Origin: Bacteroidales bacterium UBA1374
GTDB taxonomy: Bacteria; Bacteroidota; Bacteroidia; Bacteroidales; UBA932
Assembly: GCA_002305545.1 (NCBI GenBank)
Contig: DBRG01000019.1
Coordinates: 189,346 to 252,457, forward strand
Direction: 5' to 3'
Length of the DNA: 63,112 nucleotides
A program made the translations under genes and the position numbers. Shown piece by piece: positions 1 to 8,547 of the stretch. Every line of letters begins with the position of its first letter. The first letter of the stretch is position 1. The notes beneath the pieces are model-generated. The model made no database searches, had not been told where the DNA came from, and saw only the letters and a list, made by a program, of their open reading frames with translations.

Positions 1-179
1 GCAGGATTCAGGGTTATGGAACCAAAATCGCCACCCAGTGCCGTTACGGCATTGCCCAATGCAAGAGAACGGGCAGTACCCTGGTAATTAATTTGGGAAT
101 AACGCAAGGCATCCCAGGCATTTTGTCCTGCAAGGGTAAAAGGAATTACAAAAGCGATCAGGAAAAAGAGCTTTTTCAT
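1..179 (-). CDS. FadL/OmpP1-like outer membrane protein, N-terminal part
   Basis: Only the first 59 codons lie in the window; the gene continues past the left edge. The translation starts MKKLFFLIAFVIPFTLAGQ, a clear Sec signal peptide, followed by NYQGTARSLALGNAVTALGG and a DFGSITLNP segment. That N-terminal 'GTARS-ALG-A-TALGGD' pattern is what Bacteroidota FadL/OmpP1/TodX-type beta-barrels carry at the mature N-terminus, so a hydrophobic-compound porin is the best guess. It lies 38 nt downstream of the aromatic-rich lipoprotein gene on the same strand and is probably co-transcribed with it. The barrel itself is not visible. Confidence 0.75.
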   Translation of the reverse strand, partial: MKKLFFLIAFVIPFTLAGQNAWDALRYSQINYQGTARSLALGNAVTALGGDFGSITLNP

Positions 180-217
180 TGTTTTGGGATCATATATTAT
201 GTTAATCTATGTACCGG

Positions 218-1582
218 CTATCTGCGGTACGAGCCGCCGGAACCGGAACGTGAGGCACCACCGCCTCCGCCTGTACTGCCCGAGCTGCTGCTCCTGGAAG
301 CACCTGAACTTACGGAACTGCCCATGCTGCTGCTTCTGGTGGCAGAAGAGGAAGAACTGCTCCTGTAAGAAGAGCCGCTGTTATAGCTTCCCGTGGAACG
401 GCTGCCTGAAGTGCTGCCGGATGAGGAGCGGACTGAACGTGAGCTTCCGGTACTGCCCGGATTAACAGTAGTTGAAGGCCTCTGAGTGCCTCTGTAAAAA
501 CTGCGGCTGCTGCCCGGGTTGGTAGTTGTGGCAGTAGATTCTGAACGGGTATTCTCACGGGTTCCCTGAGACAGGTTGGACGATCTGCGGTAGAAAGTGT
601 TATCACTTTGGGTTCCCTCTGTACGTGCTCTTGTTGTGGAAGCAGGGTCCCTGTATACGGCAGAAGAACCGGTGGTCCCGGTCACCCTCCTGTAATTGGT
701 GGTACCGCTTTCTGAGGTAATTTCAGTTTTATTGTCAACCTTGTTGTCCACGATGTCTCTTGTCCTCTGATTCCTGTTCCCCGAGACCTGTTCGATCTTT
801 GGATTGGTCCTGGTGTAGGAACCTCCCGAACGGACCGAGCCGGCAGATGAAGCACCGGGTGCGTTACGGACTAAATCCTGCCTTCTGTTGTTACTGTTAT
901 CCCGTCTTTCGTTCCTGTTGTCCCGCCGTTCGTTTCTGAAACCCCAGTACTTCAAGTAATGAGGGTCATGATGATGCCCATAGGGATACATGCCCCATAT
1001 TCCGGAGTATGACCACATGTGATACCATGAAGGATAGTACCAGTAGTTGTAGAAATAGTCATTATACCAGAAATCGCTGTACCAGGTGCGCGGGTACCAA
1101 TACCAGCTATCCCAGTAAGACATGGGCATATACCAGTACCTGTGTCTGTTCCACCCGCCGTACCAGTAGTTATCATAGAAGGGATAGCCCCACCAGTCGC
1201 CATAATCAAAACTCATGTTGATGGTCAGGGAAAAACTGTCATCCGGGTCATCGCTGAACATCTCCAGCTTTCGTTCGTAGGAATCGTCCTGGGAGTTCAT
1301 GACAAGATATGTAGTTCCAGGTTCAACGTCAATATTGGCAACACCCTGGGGATCTGTATATACGGTCTCGACTTTAACCCCTTCCTTTTCAGCATTTATT
1401 ATGGTTTCATTTATCAATGCTTCTGCCTCCTGGGCAGTAGCAAGCATGTGGACCCGGGCGGTAACGTCCGGTCTGAAGTAGGTAGCATCGTCGTATCTGG
1501 AGGATGCTACTTGATATCCTGATCCGCAAGAAACTGCAAACAGTCCTGTGATCAGCATCAGATAGGGAAAAAACTTTTTCAT
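218..1582 (-). CDS. Aromatic-rich, Ser/Arg-tailed lipoprotein
   Basis: No known function is recognised. 454 residues. A lipoprotein signal ends at Cys19 (FAVSC). Residues about 40-125 form an ordinary folded-looking domain ending in SLTINMSFDYG. Residues about 127-215 are extraordinarily rich in Tyr and Trp (runs such as YWYMPMSYWDSWYWYPR) with few charges, then a HHHDPH motif. Residues 220-454 are low complexity Arg/Ser/Gly/Thr and end GGSYRR. The compositional split suggests an envelope-anchored protein with an aromatic adhesive or stacking segment and a basic disordered tail; this is inference. AGGAGGT lies about 6 nt before the ATG, a stronger Shine-Dalgarno than usual in this phylum. Confidence 0.85.
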   Translation of the reverse strand: MKKFFPYLMLITGLFAVSCGSGYQVASSRYDDATYFRPDVTARVHMLATAQEAEALINETIINAEKEGVKVETVYTDPQGVANIDVEPGTTYLVMNSQDDSYERKLEMFSDDPDDSFSLTINMSFDYGDWWGYPFYDNYWYGGWNRHRYWYMPMSYWDSWYWYPRTWYSDFWYNDYFYNYWYYPSWYHMWSYSGIWGMYPYGHHHDPHYLKYWGFRNERRDNRNERRDNSNNRRQDLVRNAPGASSAGSVRSGGSYTRTNPKIEQVSGNRNQRTRDIVDNKVDNKTEITSESGTTNYRRVTGTTGSSAVYRDPASTTRARTEGTQSDNTFYRRSSNLSQGTRENTRSESTATTTNPGSSRSFYRGTQRPSTTVNPGSTGSSRSVRSSSGSTSGSRSTGSYNSGSSYRSSSSSSATRSSSMGSSVSSGASRSSSSGSTGGGGGASRSGSGGSYRR

Positions 1583-1629
1583 TTTGCACCTCCTAATTAT
1601 TTATTGTGGCAAATTATGTACTTTTGCAC

Positions 1630-1660
1630 CAAATATACAAAAAAACAATAATAAAACAAA
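1630..1660 (-). promoter_or_regulatory. Bacteroidota sigma-A promoter for the aromatic-rich lipoprotein
   Basis: Read on the minus strand: a TTTG -33 element (1660-1657), 19 nt spacer, then TATATTTG (1637-1630), which matches TANNTTTG exactly. The start codon is at 1582. On the plus strand TACTTTTG at 1619-1626 could serve proS, so the 108-bp gap probably holds back-to-back promoters. Confidence 0.65.
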
Positions 1661-1690
1661 CAAATTTTGTACCAATAAATCCAAGGTGGC

Positions 1691-3163
1691 ATGGCAAAAG
1701 AGATAAGGAACAGGGATGAAAATTATTCGGAATGGTATAACAACCTGGTAATTAAATCGGAACTGGCTGAAAATTCGGCTGTTAGAGGTTGTATGGTGAT
1801 TAAACCTTATGGATATGCCATATGGGAGAAAATGCAGGCCGAACTTGACCGCCGCTTTAAGGAAACAGGCCATGTCAATGCCTATTTCCCCCTGTTTATA
1901 CCCAAGTCGTTTTTAAGCAGGGAAGCCGAGCACGTGGAAGGATTTGCAAAAGAATGTGCCGTGGTCACCCATCACCGTCTGATGGCCGATCCGGGCGGAA
2001 AGGGACTTGTGGTGGATCCCGAAGCCCGTCTGGACGAGGAACTGGTGGTCCGTCCCACAAGCGAGACAATCATTTGGAACACATACAAAAACTGGATCAA
2101 ATCCTACAGGGACCTGCCCATTCTCTGCAACCAGTGGGCCAACGTTGTCCGCTGGGAGATGCGGACAAGGCTTTTTTTGCGTACAACAGAATTTTTGTGG
2201 CAGGAAGGCCATACGGCACACGCCACCAGAGAGGAAGCTGTGGAAGAGGCACGCCGGATGATTAATTTATACGCTTCTTTTGCCAAAGATGTAATGGCTC
2301 TTCCTGTTTGGACCGGGCCCAAAACAGCCAGTGAACGTTTTGCCGGAGCCGTTGACACACTTTGCATTGAGGCTTTAATGCAGGATGGGAAGGCATTGCA
2401 GGCAGGCACATCCCATTTTTTGGGACAAAATTTTGCCAAGGCCTTTGACGTACAATTTGCCAACAGGGATGGCCAGCTTGAATACGTCTGGGCAACCAGC
2501 TGGGGTGTATCTACCCGGCTGATGGGAGCCCTGATCATGGCTCATTCGGACAACCACGGTCTGATCCTGCCTCCTGCGCTGGCTCCCATAAGCATTGTTC
2601 TGGTCCCCATTTATAAAGGAGAAGATGAAAGGACGGCTATCTGTACGCATCTTCAAACCATCAGTGCCCGTCTTCAGGCCCTGGGAGTATCTGTTAAACT
2701 GGATGACAGGGACAATGTCCGGTCCGGATATAAGTTTTCCGAATGGGAGGTCAAAGGTGTTCCTGTCCGTATTGCCGTTGGCCCCAGAGATCTGTCGGCA
2801 GGTACCGTTGAGGTAGCCCGCCGCGACACATTGGAAAAGCAAATTATTCCCCTGGAAAGAATTGAAGAATACATACCACAGCTAATGCGGGATATTCAGG
2901 GGAATATTTACAGGAAAGCGCTTGATTTCAGGGCCAGGAACACCTTTGAAGTTGACAGCTACGATGAATTCCGTGAGCGCATTGAAGAAGGGGGATTCTT
3001 TCTCTGTCATTGGGATGGGACTGCCGAAACCGAGGCAAAGATCAAAGAAGAAACCAAGGCTACCATACGGCTCATTCCGGAGGGGGAAGACCCCCGGCCA
3101 GGCAAATGCATGGTTACCGGAAAACCTTCACCCCAAAGGGTCGTATTTGCCAGAGCTTATTAA
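1691..3163 (+). CDS. proS: Prolyl-tRNA synthetase (type 3, archaeal/eukaryote-like)
   Basis: Class II aminoacyl-tRNA synthetase that charges tRNA-Pro in the cytoplasm. 490 residues, the length of the short ProS type without the bacterial editing insertion. Visible family segments include the motif 2 region (NQWANVVRWEMRTRLFLRTTEFLWQEGHTAH) around residues 148-178 and the motif 3 region (SWGVSTRLMGALIMAHSD), then an anticodon-binding domain and a ProS-type C-terminal domain ending VVFARAY. It is monocistronic or co-transcribed with the next gene, which begins 7 nt after the stop. The ATG is preceded by AAGGTGGC. Confidence 0.97.
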   Translation: MAKEIRNRDENYSEWYNNLVIKSELAENSAVRGCMVIKPYGYAIWEKMQAELDRRFKETGHVNAYFPLFIPKSFLSREAEHVEGFAKECAVVTHHRLMADPGGKGLVVDPEARLDEELVVRPTSETIIWNTYKNWIKSYRDLPILCNQWANVVRWEMRTRLFLRTTEFLWQEGHTAHATREEAVEEARRMINLYASFAKDVMALPVWTGPKTASERFAGAVDTLCIEALMQDGKALQAGTSHFLGQNFAKAFDVQFANRDGQLEYVWATSWGVSTRLMGALIMAHSDNHGLILPPALAPISIVLVPIYKGEDERTAICTHLQTISARLQALGVSVKLDDRDNVRSGYKFSEWEVKGVPVRIAVGPRDLSAGTVEVARRDTLEKQIIPLERIEEYIPQLMRDIQGNIYRKALDFRARNTFEVDSYDEFRERIEEGGFFLCHWDGTAETEAKIKEETKATIRLIPEGEDPRPGKCMVTGKPSPQRVVFARAY

Positions 3164-3170
3164 AATAATT

Positions 3171-3881
3171 ATGACCAACTCAGAAATACGCGCTGCAAGA
3201 AAGCAGATCATCCAGGGACTGAACGAAAAGTCTCAATTAAAAAACCAAGTGTTTTTGCAAACCCTGGAGGTGTTCAATCTTACAAAGGAAGTGTTGCACG
3301 AGATGAGCAATGACGTGAACGAACTTCTGGAAGACGGCGAAAACCGCCGTGTCCGTTTTGAATACCGCGACAGGGGCAAATTTGAGGCCGAACTGAAATT
3401 TGCAGATGATATACTTTTATTCAGTATGCACACAGATGTATTTCAGTTTGACAGGGATCATCCCGTCTGGAAAAAGGATTATGTAAAAAAAGAACCTTTT
3501 TCTACATATTGCGGGATGATATCTGTATACAATTTCCTTACGGATTCATTTAAATACAACAGGAAGGATGACTTGGGCTACCTGGTGGCCCGGATCTTTA
3601 TTAACAAGGACAAGAGTTATTTCACTGAAGGCAAGCGGCAGCAGACAAGGGACTTGTCGGATTTCGGCAAACGGACGATAGACAAGGCAGCCGTTGTGAA
3701 CATAGTGGAAACAGCCGTTTTATATAGCCTTTCATTTGATCTGCTCGCCCCTCCTTATGAAACAGTCGCCCTGGCCACTGTAGAACAGATGAACGCCAAG
3801 ATTGACAGTGCTAAAATGCAGACAGGCAAACGTCTGGGTTTTGATTTTTGTGCCGATGACGTTAAAGCCGGCCAGGAGTAA
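3171..3881 (+). CDS. Conserved Bacteroidota hypothetical protein
   Basis: 236 residues starting MTNSEIRAARK. The frame is open far upstream inside proS, but the ATG at 3171 follows the proS stop by 7 nt and starts the sequence that looks conserved. No signal peptide or membrane segment. The N-terminal third is helical and charged (LNEKSQLKNQVFLQTLEVFN, then VLHEMSNDVNELL), followed by an alpha/beta segment containing YLVARIFINKDKSYFTEGKR. I recall similar proteins annotated as hypothetical in other Bacteroidales but know no function. Position directly behind proS suggests co-transcription. Confidence 0.85.
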   Translation: MTNSEIRAARKQIIQGLNEKSQLKNQVFLQTLEVFNLTKEVLHEMSNDVNELLEDGENRRVRFEYRDRGKFEAELKFADDILLFSMHTDVFQFDRDHPVWKKDYVKKEPFSTYCGMISVYNFLTDSFKYNRKDDLGYLVARIFINKDKSYFTEGKRQQTRDLSDFGKRTIDKAAVVNIVETAVLYSLSFDLLAPPYETVALATVEQMNAKIDSAKMQTGKRLGFDFCADDVKAGQE

Positions 3882-3895
3882 AAAACCTTATTTTT

Positions 3896-4960
3896 ATGAA
3901 AAAAATTGCATTTCTTGCTGTTGCCATCATGCTTACAGCAGGTATTTCCAGCGCTCAGGAAAAGGTAAGGATTGATTCTTTGGGAAAGGATACCGTAAAG
4001 GTTCCCACCTATGAAGAATTGACAAGAATGGTTTCCAGGCTGACCGCCAGGGTGGATTCGGCCAGGCAAAGGGCTGTTGAAGATTCAATACTGATAGCCC
4101 GTTTTGTTGAAGAGAGCCGCCAGGCAGCCCTGGCCAGTATGCCCCCGCCCAAAAAGCCAACATTCTGGACCAATTCCTTACTTTCCCAATTGAACTTTTC
4201 ACAGACATCGCTTACCAACTGGGCTGCAGGAGGAAACAGTTCAATTGCCCTGGGAGGGTATGTAGATGCCAAGGCCAATTATGAAAAGGATAAAATCCTG
4301 TTCCAGAATCGTTTCCAGGTAGGGTACGGATTTGTTAAAATGTTTGGGGATATTCTCAAGAAAACAGATGACAGGTTGTTGCTGGATTCAAAATTTGGTT
4401 ACAAAGCTACGGAGAAGCTCTATTTCTCAGCAGCATTCGGTATAAAAACACAAATGGCAAAAGGGTATAAATATGCCAAAACTGACACAACACAGGTTTC
4501 ACAGTTTGCCGCGCCCCTTTATTCTACACTGGCCCTGGGTATAGATTACAAACCTTTTACATGGCTGTCGGTGACATTTGCTCCATTGACCGGAGGTATT
4601 GTTGTAGTAACTGTACCGGAATTGCGGGGAAGTTACGGGAACAAACCCGATGAAAAAGTACGTAAAGAGTTTGGAGCCCAGTTAAAAGTAAAGCTTGACA
4701 AAGAAGTGTTCAAAAATGTCAAGATCGATACGGAGCTTATCCTTTTTTCGGATTATCTCAACAAACCTCAGAATATCCAGGTAAACTGGGATCTTTCCAT
4801 TTCCATGAAGGTAAACAAATTCATGAGTGCCAATATCCGTACCAACCTGATATACGACGACAACATCCAGATTGCCGATAAATTCGGTGTCAAGGCCCCG
4901 AGGGTGCAGTTCCGGGAAGTGTTGTCCATAGGGCTTTCCTATACCATATCAAATAAATAG
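3896..4960 (+). CDS. DUF3078 outer-membrane-type protein
   Basis: 354 residues with a Sec signal (MKKIAFLAVAIMLTAGISSAQ). Residues about 35-75 are a short polar helix, followed by PPKKPTFWTNSLLSQLNFSQ and TSLTNWAAGGNSSIALGGY, the hallmark of DUF3078. The remaining sequence alternates hydrophobic and polar residues as in beta strands and ends YTISNK, as an outer-membrane barrel would. Function unknown in the family. Starts 14 nt after the preceding stop, so it probably shares its transcript. Confidence 0.9.
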   Translation: MKKIAFLAVAIMLTAGISSAQEKVRIDSLGKDTVKVPTYEELTRMVSRLTARVDSARQRAVEDSILIARFVEESRQAALASMPPPKKPTFWTNSLLSQLNFSQTSLTNWAAGGNSSIALGGYVDAKANYEKDKILFQNRFQVGYGFVKMFGDILKKTDDRLLLDSKFGYKATEKLYFSAAFGIKTQMAKGYKYAKTDTTQVSQFAAPLYSTLALGIDYKPFTWLSVTFAPLTGGIVVVTVPELRGSYGNKPDEKVRKEFGAQLKVKLDKEVFKNVKIDTELILFSDYLNKPQNIQVNWDLSISMKVNKFMSANIRTNLIYDDNIQIADKFGVKAPRVQFREVLSIGLSYTISNK

Positions 4961-4984
4961 CCATTTAGTTAAAACAAATAGCCA

Positions 4985-6340
4985 TTGAGGGCGGTTGAAC
5001 ATACTTTCAGGGCGGCAGCCGGAAGGTTGCTGGACGGGTCCTCCGAAGGGATCCTGCTGGCACTCAGCGGAGGCGTTGATTCTATGGTAATGGCCCATTT
5101 ATTTGTAAAATGGCTGGGATACGGGCCGGGAAAACCACTACGCAGGAAAGTCGCTGTGGCTCACATGAATTTTTCGCTGCGCCAGGCAGAAAGTGACGGT
5201 GATCAGGAGTTTGTTGAAGCATGGTCCCGCAGGAACGGGTTCCCGTTTTATGTCAAAAAAGTCCAGACTCTTGAATATGCAGGGGAAAAGGGGATATCCA
5301 CAGAAATGGCGGCCAGGGAACTGCGTTATGACTGGTTTGAGTCGCTGTGCCGTGAAAACGGATTTTCTTTTATTGCGGTAGCTCACAATGCTAATGACAG
5401 GGCAGAGACCATGCTGTTGAACCTGACCAGGGGAACCGGGCTACGGGGGCTTTGCAGCATGAGAGAACAGAACGGTAAGGTTATAAGGCCTTTGCTTGAA
5501 GTGCCCCGCACCGGTATTATGGAATATGCCCGCGAAAATGAAATAGCCTACAGAACAGACTCAACCAACCTGGAAACCATTTACGCCCGCAACAGGATCC
5601 GCCACCTGGTGATACCCGTACTGGAACAGATTACACCCAATGTGGTACAACGCATGGGAAAGAACGCAGACAACCTCTCGCATGCGCTGTTGCTGCTGGA
5701 TTCGCTGAACTCAGAAAAACGTGAGACCTGTGCAACCGCAAGGGGTTTTTCCATCCCCTGCCTGAAACGCGGGGGAAATGTGGATTACTGGTTGTTTCAG
5801 CTACTCTCGCCTTATGGATTCAACTCTTCGCAGATACGTGGAATTGCCCTTTCCATGGAAGGTCAGAGTGGGAAAAAATTCCTGTCTCAGTCTCACGTAC
5901 TCTGGATTGACAGGGAAGAACTGGTCATCAGGGAGCTGGCCGATCAGGTTACACTGGCTAAGCTGGGTGTGGAACAGGTTGAAAGGACTCCCGGTTTTGT
6001 AATACCCGGGGATCCGGATTTAGCTGCGCTGGATGCCGGTAAACTGCAGTTCCCCTTGGAAGTAAGGACGTGGAAACCAGGGGATAAGTTCGTGCCCCTT
6101 GGCATGAAGAGTTTCAAGAAAATCAGCGATTTTCTTATCGATCAGAAAGTTCCCGGATGCGATAAAAATGAGGTCTGTGTCCTTTGTTCGGGAAATGATA
6201 TCGCATGGGTCATCGGATGGCGCATTGACAACCGCTTCAGGATCACAGAAAAGACTACCACGATAATGATTTTTCATCAAAAGGCAAACGAGCCCGGATC
6301 CCGCCTTCTCCCAGAAGATCAAGTAGTTGTCTCTCAATAA
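4985..6340 (+). CDS. tilS: tRNA(Ile)-lysidine synthase
   Basis: Modifies C34 of tRNA-Ile(CAU) to lysidine with ATP. The PP-loop SGGVDS is at residues 28-33, followed by the catalytic helix region HNANDRAETMLLNLTRGTG. The C-terminal tRNA-binding domain includes WKPGDKFVPLGMKSFKKISD and ends near IDNRFRIT. The only usable start in frame is a TTG at 4985, so the true start could be non-AUG. The last 86 nt overlap the 3' end of sppA on the other strand; the final 25 or so residues lie past the usual family end. Confidence 0.95.
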   Translation: MRAVEHTFRAAAGRLLDGSSEGILLALSGGVDSMVMAHLFVKWLGYGPGKPLRRKVAVAHMNFSLRQAESDGDQEFVEAWSRRNGFPFYVKKVQTLEYAGEKGISTEMAARELRYDWFESLCRENGFSFIAVAHNANDRAETMLLNLTRGTGLRGLCSMREQNGKVIRPLLEVPRTGIMEYARENEIAYRTDSTNLETIYARNRIRHLVIPVLEQITPNVVQRMGKNADNLSHALLLLDSLNSEKRETCATARGFSIPCLKRGGNVDYWLFQLLSPYGFNSSQIRGIALSMEGQSGKKFLSQSHVLWIDREELVIRELADQVTLAKLGVEQVERTPGFVIPGDPDLAALDAGKLQFPLEVRTWKPGDKFVPLGMKSFKKISDFLIDQKVPGCDKNEVCVLCSGNDIAWVIGWRIDNRFRITEKTTTIMIFHQKANEPGSRLLPEDQVVVSQ

Positions 6341-8009
6341 GGCCCTCTATCCCGGGATTGCTTTTCCTTCCCCTAATATCGATCATATCTATTATCCTGA
6401 ATGGCTTGGGGTAGCTGACCAGCCTGTAGCCCGTTACGCCGGCCATATCAGCTGCTACCCGTATGGCATCTGCCAGACCGCCCTGCTGGTCTGCCAGCCC
6501 GTTGCTGATGGCTTCTTTTCCGGACCAGACACGGCCCTGGGCTAGATTTTCAACAGCCTGCCTGTCCATGTGCCTGTTACTGGCCACTGTCTCTACAAAC
6601 CGGTCGTAAACAGATTCAATCTGCTCCCTGACAATTTGCAGTTCCTGTTCACTTTTTCTGTGATAAAGCGAATTGAAATGGCTGTATGGGTGGGTGTCAA
6701 TCGTTTCGTTGCGGATGTCCAGGATATCGGACAACGTCTTTTCCCCGTTGAAAGAGATGCTGTAAATCCCGATAGAACCGGTCATACTGGAGGGTTGAAC
6801 CAGGATTCTTGTTGCAGCACTGGCGATCCAGTATCCTCCCGAAGCCGCGATGTCTCCCAGGGAAGCTATGACAGGCTTTACCATTGCCGTCAGTTGGATT
6901 TCCCGGGTGATGATGCCGGCGGCCATAGGATCTCCTCCCGGGCTTTCAATACGGAGAACAACGGCTTTGACCGTGGTGTCGTTCCGGTATTGTCTGAGTT
7001 GTGATGCATACTCATCGGCAAAAACCTGTCCTGTGCCTTTGCCCATGGTGATATCCCCGGTGGCATAAACTACCGCGATTTTTTCCCTGGCAGGTTTCTG
7101 CCGGTTCATTTCCAGGTGCCTGATGTAATTCCGGAGCGGCACAAAGGGCAGTTTCCTTTCGGGCAATCCTTCGTAAACAGAGGACAGGTAAGAGATTGTT
7201 TCATCCTGGTGCCAGACTTCATCTGCCAGCCCCGTTTCTTTGGCGTAGGCGGCATCTGTCAGGAATGACCGGGTACAAAGGCGGTCAATGGCTCCTTCGT
7301 CCAAATGCCGGGCCTGCTCCATCCCGGCTGACCAGTGTTCCCAGGCAGTTGTAAGGTAGGTTGTCAGTTGTGTCCGTTCCTGGTCACTCATCCGGTTTGC
7401 AGTAAATGGCTCACCCCCTGTTTTGAAGCTCCCGTGGCGGATAACCTGGGCTTCCAGGCCCAGCCGGTCAAACAATTCCTTGTAATAATTGACCGAAACG
7501 CTAAATCCCTGCAGGGTAATGTTCCCTTCAGGGTTTATGATCAACTTGTCTGCAGCAGTGGCCAGGTAATAAGCCTGCTGGGAATATGCCGAAGCGTTAC
7601 TGATCACGGGTTTCCCGCTTTGGCGGAAAGAGATCAGGGCATTGCGGATCTCTTCAATATGCGTCATTTGGGCATTCAGATACTGCGGATCCAGGAATAT
7701 CATCCGGATTGAAGGATCTGCAGCGGCTAGTTCTATGGCATGCGCGATACCCAGGAAACCTGTGCCGCCCTGTTTGATATTCAGCTCGGAGGGGAGGAAG
7801 CCCAGCGATGGCAGGTCTGAATCCTGCGTGGCTACGCCTTCCTCAAATGTGATGTGCAATATGGCATTGCCGGGAATGGCAGGAGCCGTTCCGGCCAGCC
7901 CCATGCTGATCATCGTAGTCAAAGATCCCACCAGAAGGAAGAATCCGGCTAACAGAACCAGTGCACTACCCAGGATAACGGCCGCTAATGTTTTGAAAAA
8001 ATCTTTCAT
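6255..8009 (-). CDS. sppA: Signal peptide peptidase SppA, 67K type
   Basis: Membrane-bound serine/lysine protease that degrades released signal peptides. 584 residues with an N-terminal membrane anchor (residues 8-32). Two tandem ClpP-like peptidase_S49 domains: the first supplies the general-base lysine, visible in TAADKLIINPEG (K155), the second the nucleophile in GDIAASGGYW (S390). Length and two-domain layout match the long SppA form. The C-terminus (IRARLPFDEK) is typical of Bacteroidales SppA, which argues that the tail overlapping tilS is real. Confidence 0.95.
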   Translation of the reverse strand: MKDFFKTLAAVILGSALVLLAGFFLLVGSLTTMISMGLAGTAPAIPGNAILHITFEEGVATQDSDLPSLGFLPSELNIKQGGTGFLGIAHAIELAAADPSIRMIFLDPQYLNAQMTHIEEIRNALISFRQSGKPVISNASAYSQQAYYLATAADKLIINPEGNITLQGFSVSVNYYKELFDRLGLEAQVIRHGSFKTGGEPFTANRMSDQERTQLTTYLTTAWEHWSAGMEQARHLDEGAIDRLCTRSFLTDAAYAKETGLADEVWHQDETISYLSSVYEGLPERKLPFVPLRNYIRHLEMNRQKPAREKIAVVYATGDITMGKGTGQVFADEYASQLRQYRNDTTVKAVVLRIESPGGDPMAAGIITREIQLTAMVKPVIASLGDIAASGGYWIASAATRILVQPSSMTGSIGIYSISFNGEKTLSDILDIRNETIDTHPYSHFNSLYHRKSEQELQIVREQIESVYDRFVETVASNRHMDRQAVENLAQGRVWSGKEAISNGLADQQGGLADAIRVAADMAGVTGYRLVSYPKPFRIIDMIDIRGRKSNPGIEGLIERQLLDLLGEGGIRARLPFDEKSLSW

Positions 8010-8032
8010 AGCCGAGTCATTAGTTATTTTTA

Positions 8033-8053
8033 CAAAAGTAAATATTATCTTTG
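8033..8053. promoter_or_regulatory. Divergent -7 elements between sppA and the HYC_CC_PP gene
   Basis: In the 53-bp gap, TACTTTTG reads on the minus strand (8040-8033, toward sppA) and TATCTTTG on the plus strand (8046-8053, toward 8063). Both match TANNTTTG. Clear -33 partners are not seen. The plus-strand element leaves only a few nt of leader before the ATG. Confidence 0.45.
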
Positions 8054-8062
8054 CAACCAGGA

Positions 8063-8491
8063 ATGAGAAAATTACCTGATATTTTTTTCTGCCTTTTGAT
8101 AGGGATTTCCTTTCTTACTGCAAAAACGGGATTAACAGTTCACCATTGCCTGCGGGAGGATTCTTACCGTGTGGTGCTGATGGCCGCCGATCCTTCCTGC
8201 AGGGCGATACATGCACAGGACGACTTTGGCGACCCCGGCTCTTGTTCACAAATGCACAATCAGAAATGCTGCAGTACACAGGTGTTTTCCCTGGAAGATC
8301 CTACCCTGATCAGTCACGGTACAGATGCCCCGGAACTTATACGGGAGCTTGTTGACCAGGAGTTTTCCCCGGCCCCTTCTTTTGGTTTAGGGATTGAGAC
8401 AGCAGGGATCACGGCTGTCCGCTTACTGCATCCTTTGCCGTTGGAATCTTTTATTTATCCCGGTAATCATTTGGTGCCCTTGCGTTTGTAA
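8063..8491 (+). CDS. HYC_CC_PP-like small exported protein upstream of a TonB receptor
   Basis: 142 residues. The ATG at 8063 (MRKLPDIFFCLLIGISFL) is chosen over an upstream in-frame ATG at 8051 because it begins a signal peptide. After cleavage the protein has VHHC, then CSQMHNQKCCS, the pattern that gives the HYC_CC_PP family its name (here HHC instead of HYC). Such proteins sit directly upstream of TonB-dependent receptors in Bacteroidota, as here (56 nt before the next gene). The paired cysteines and histidines suggest metal binding, in line with the His-rich receptor; the function is inferred. Confidence 0.75.
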   Translation: MRKLPDIFFCLLIGISFLTAKTGLTVHHCLREDSYRVVLMAADPSCRAIHAQDDFGDPGSCSQMHNQKCCSTQVFSLEDPTLISHGTDAPELIRELVDQEFSPAPSFGLGIETAGITAVRLLHPLPLESFIYPGNHLVPLRL

Positions 8492-8547
8492 TGAATTGTA
8501 CTAAGTAAGCCAGTCAATTCAATTTATTACCAAACACAAGTACCAAA

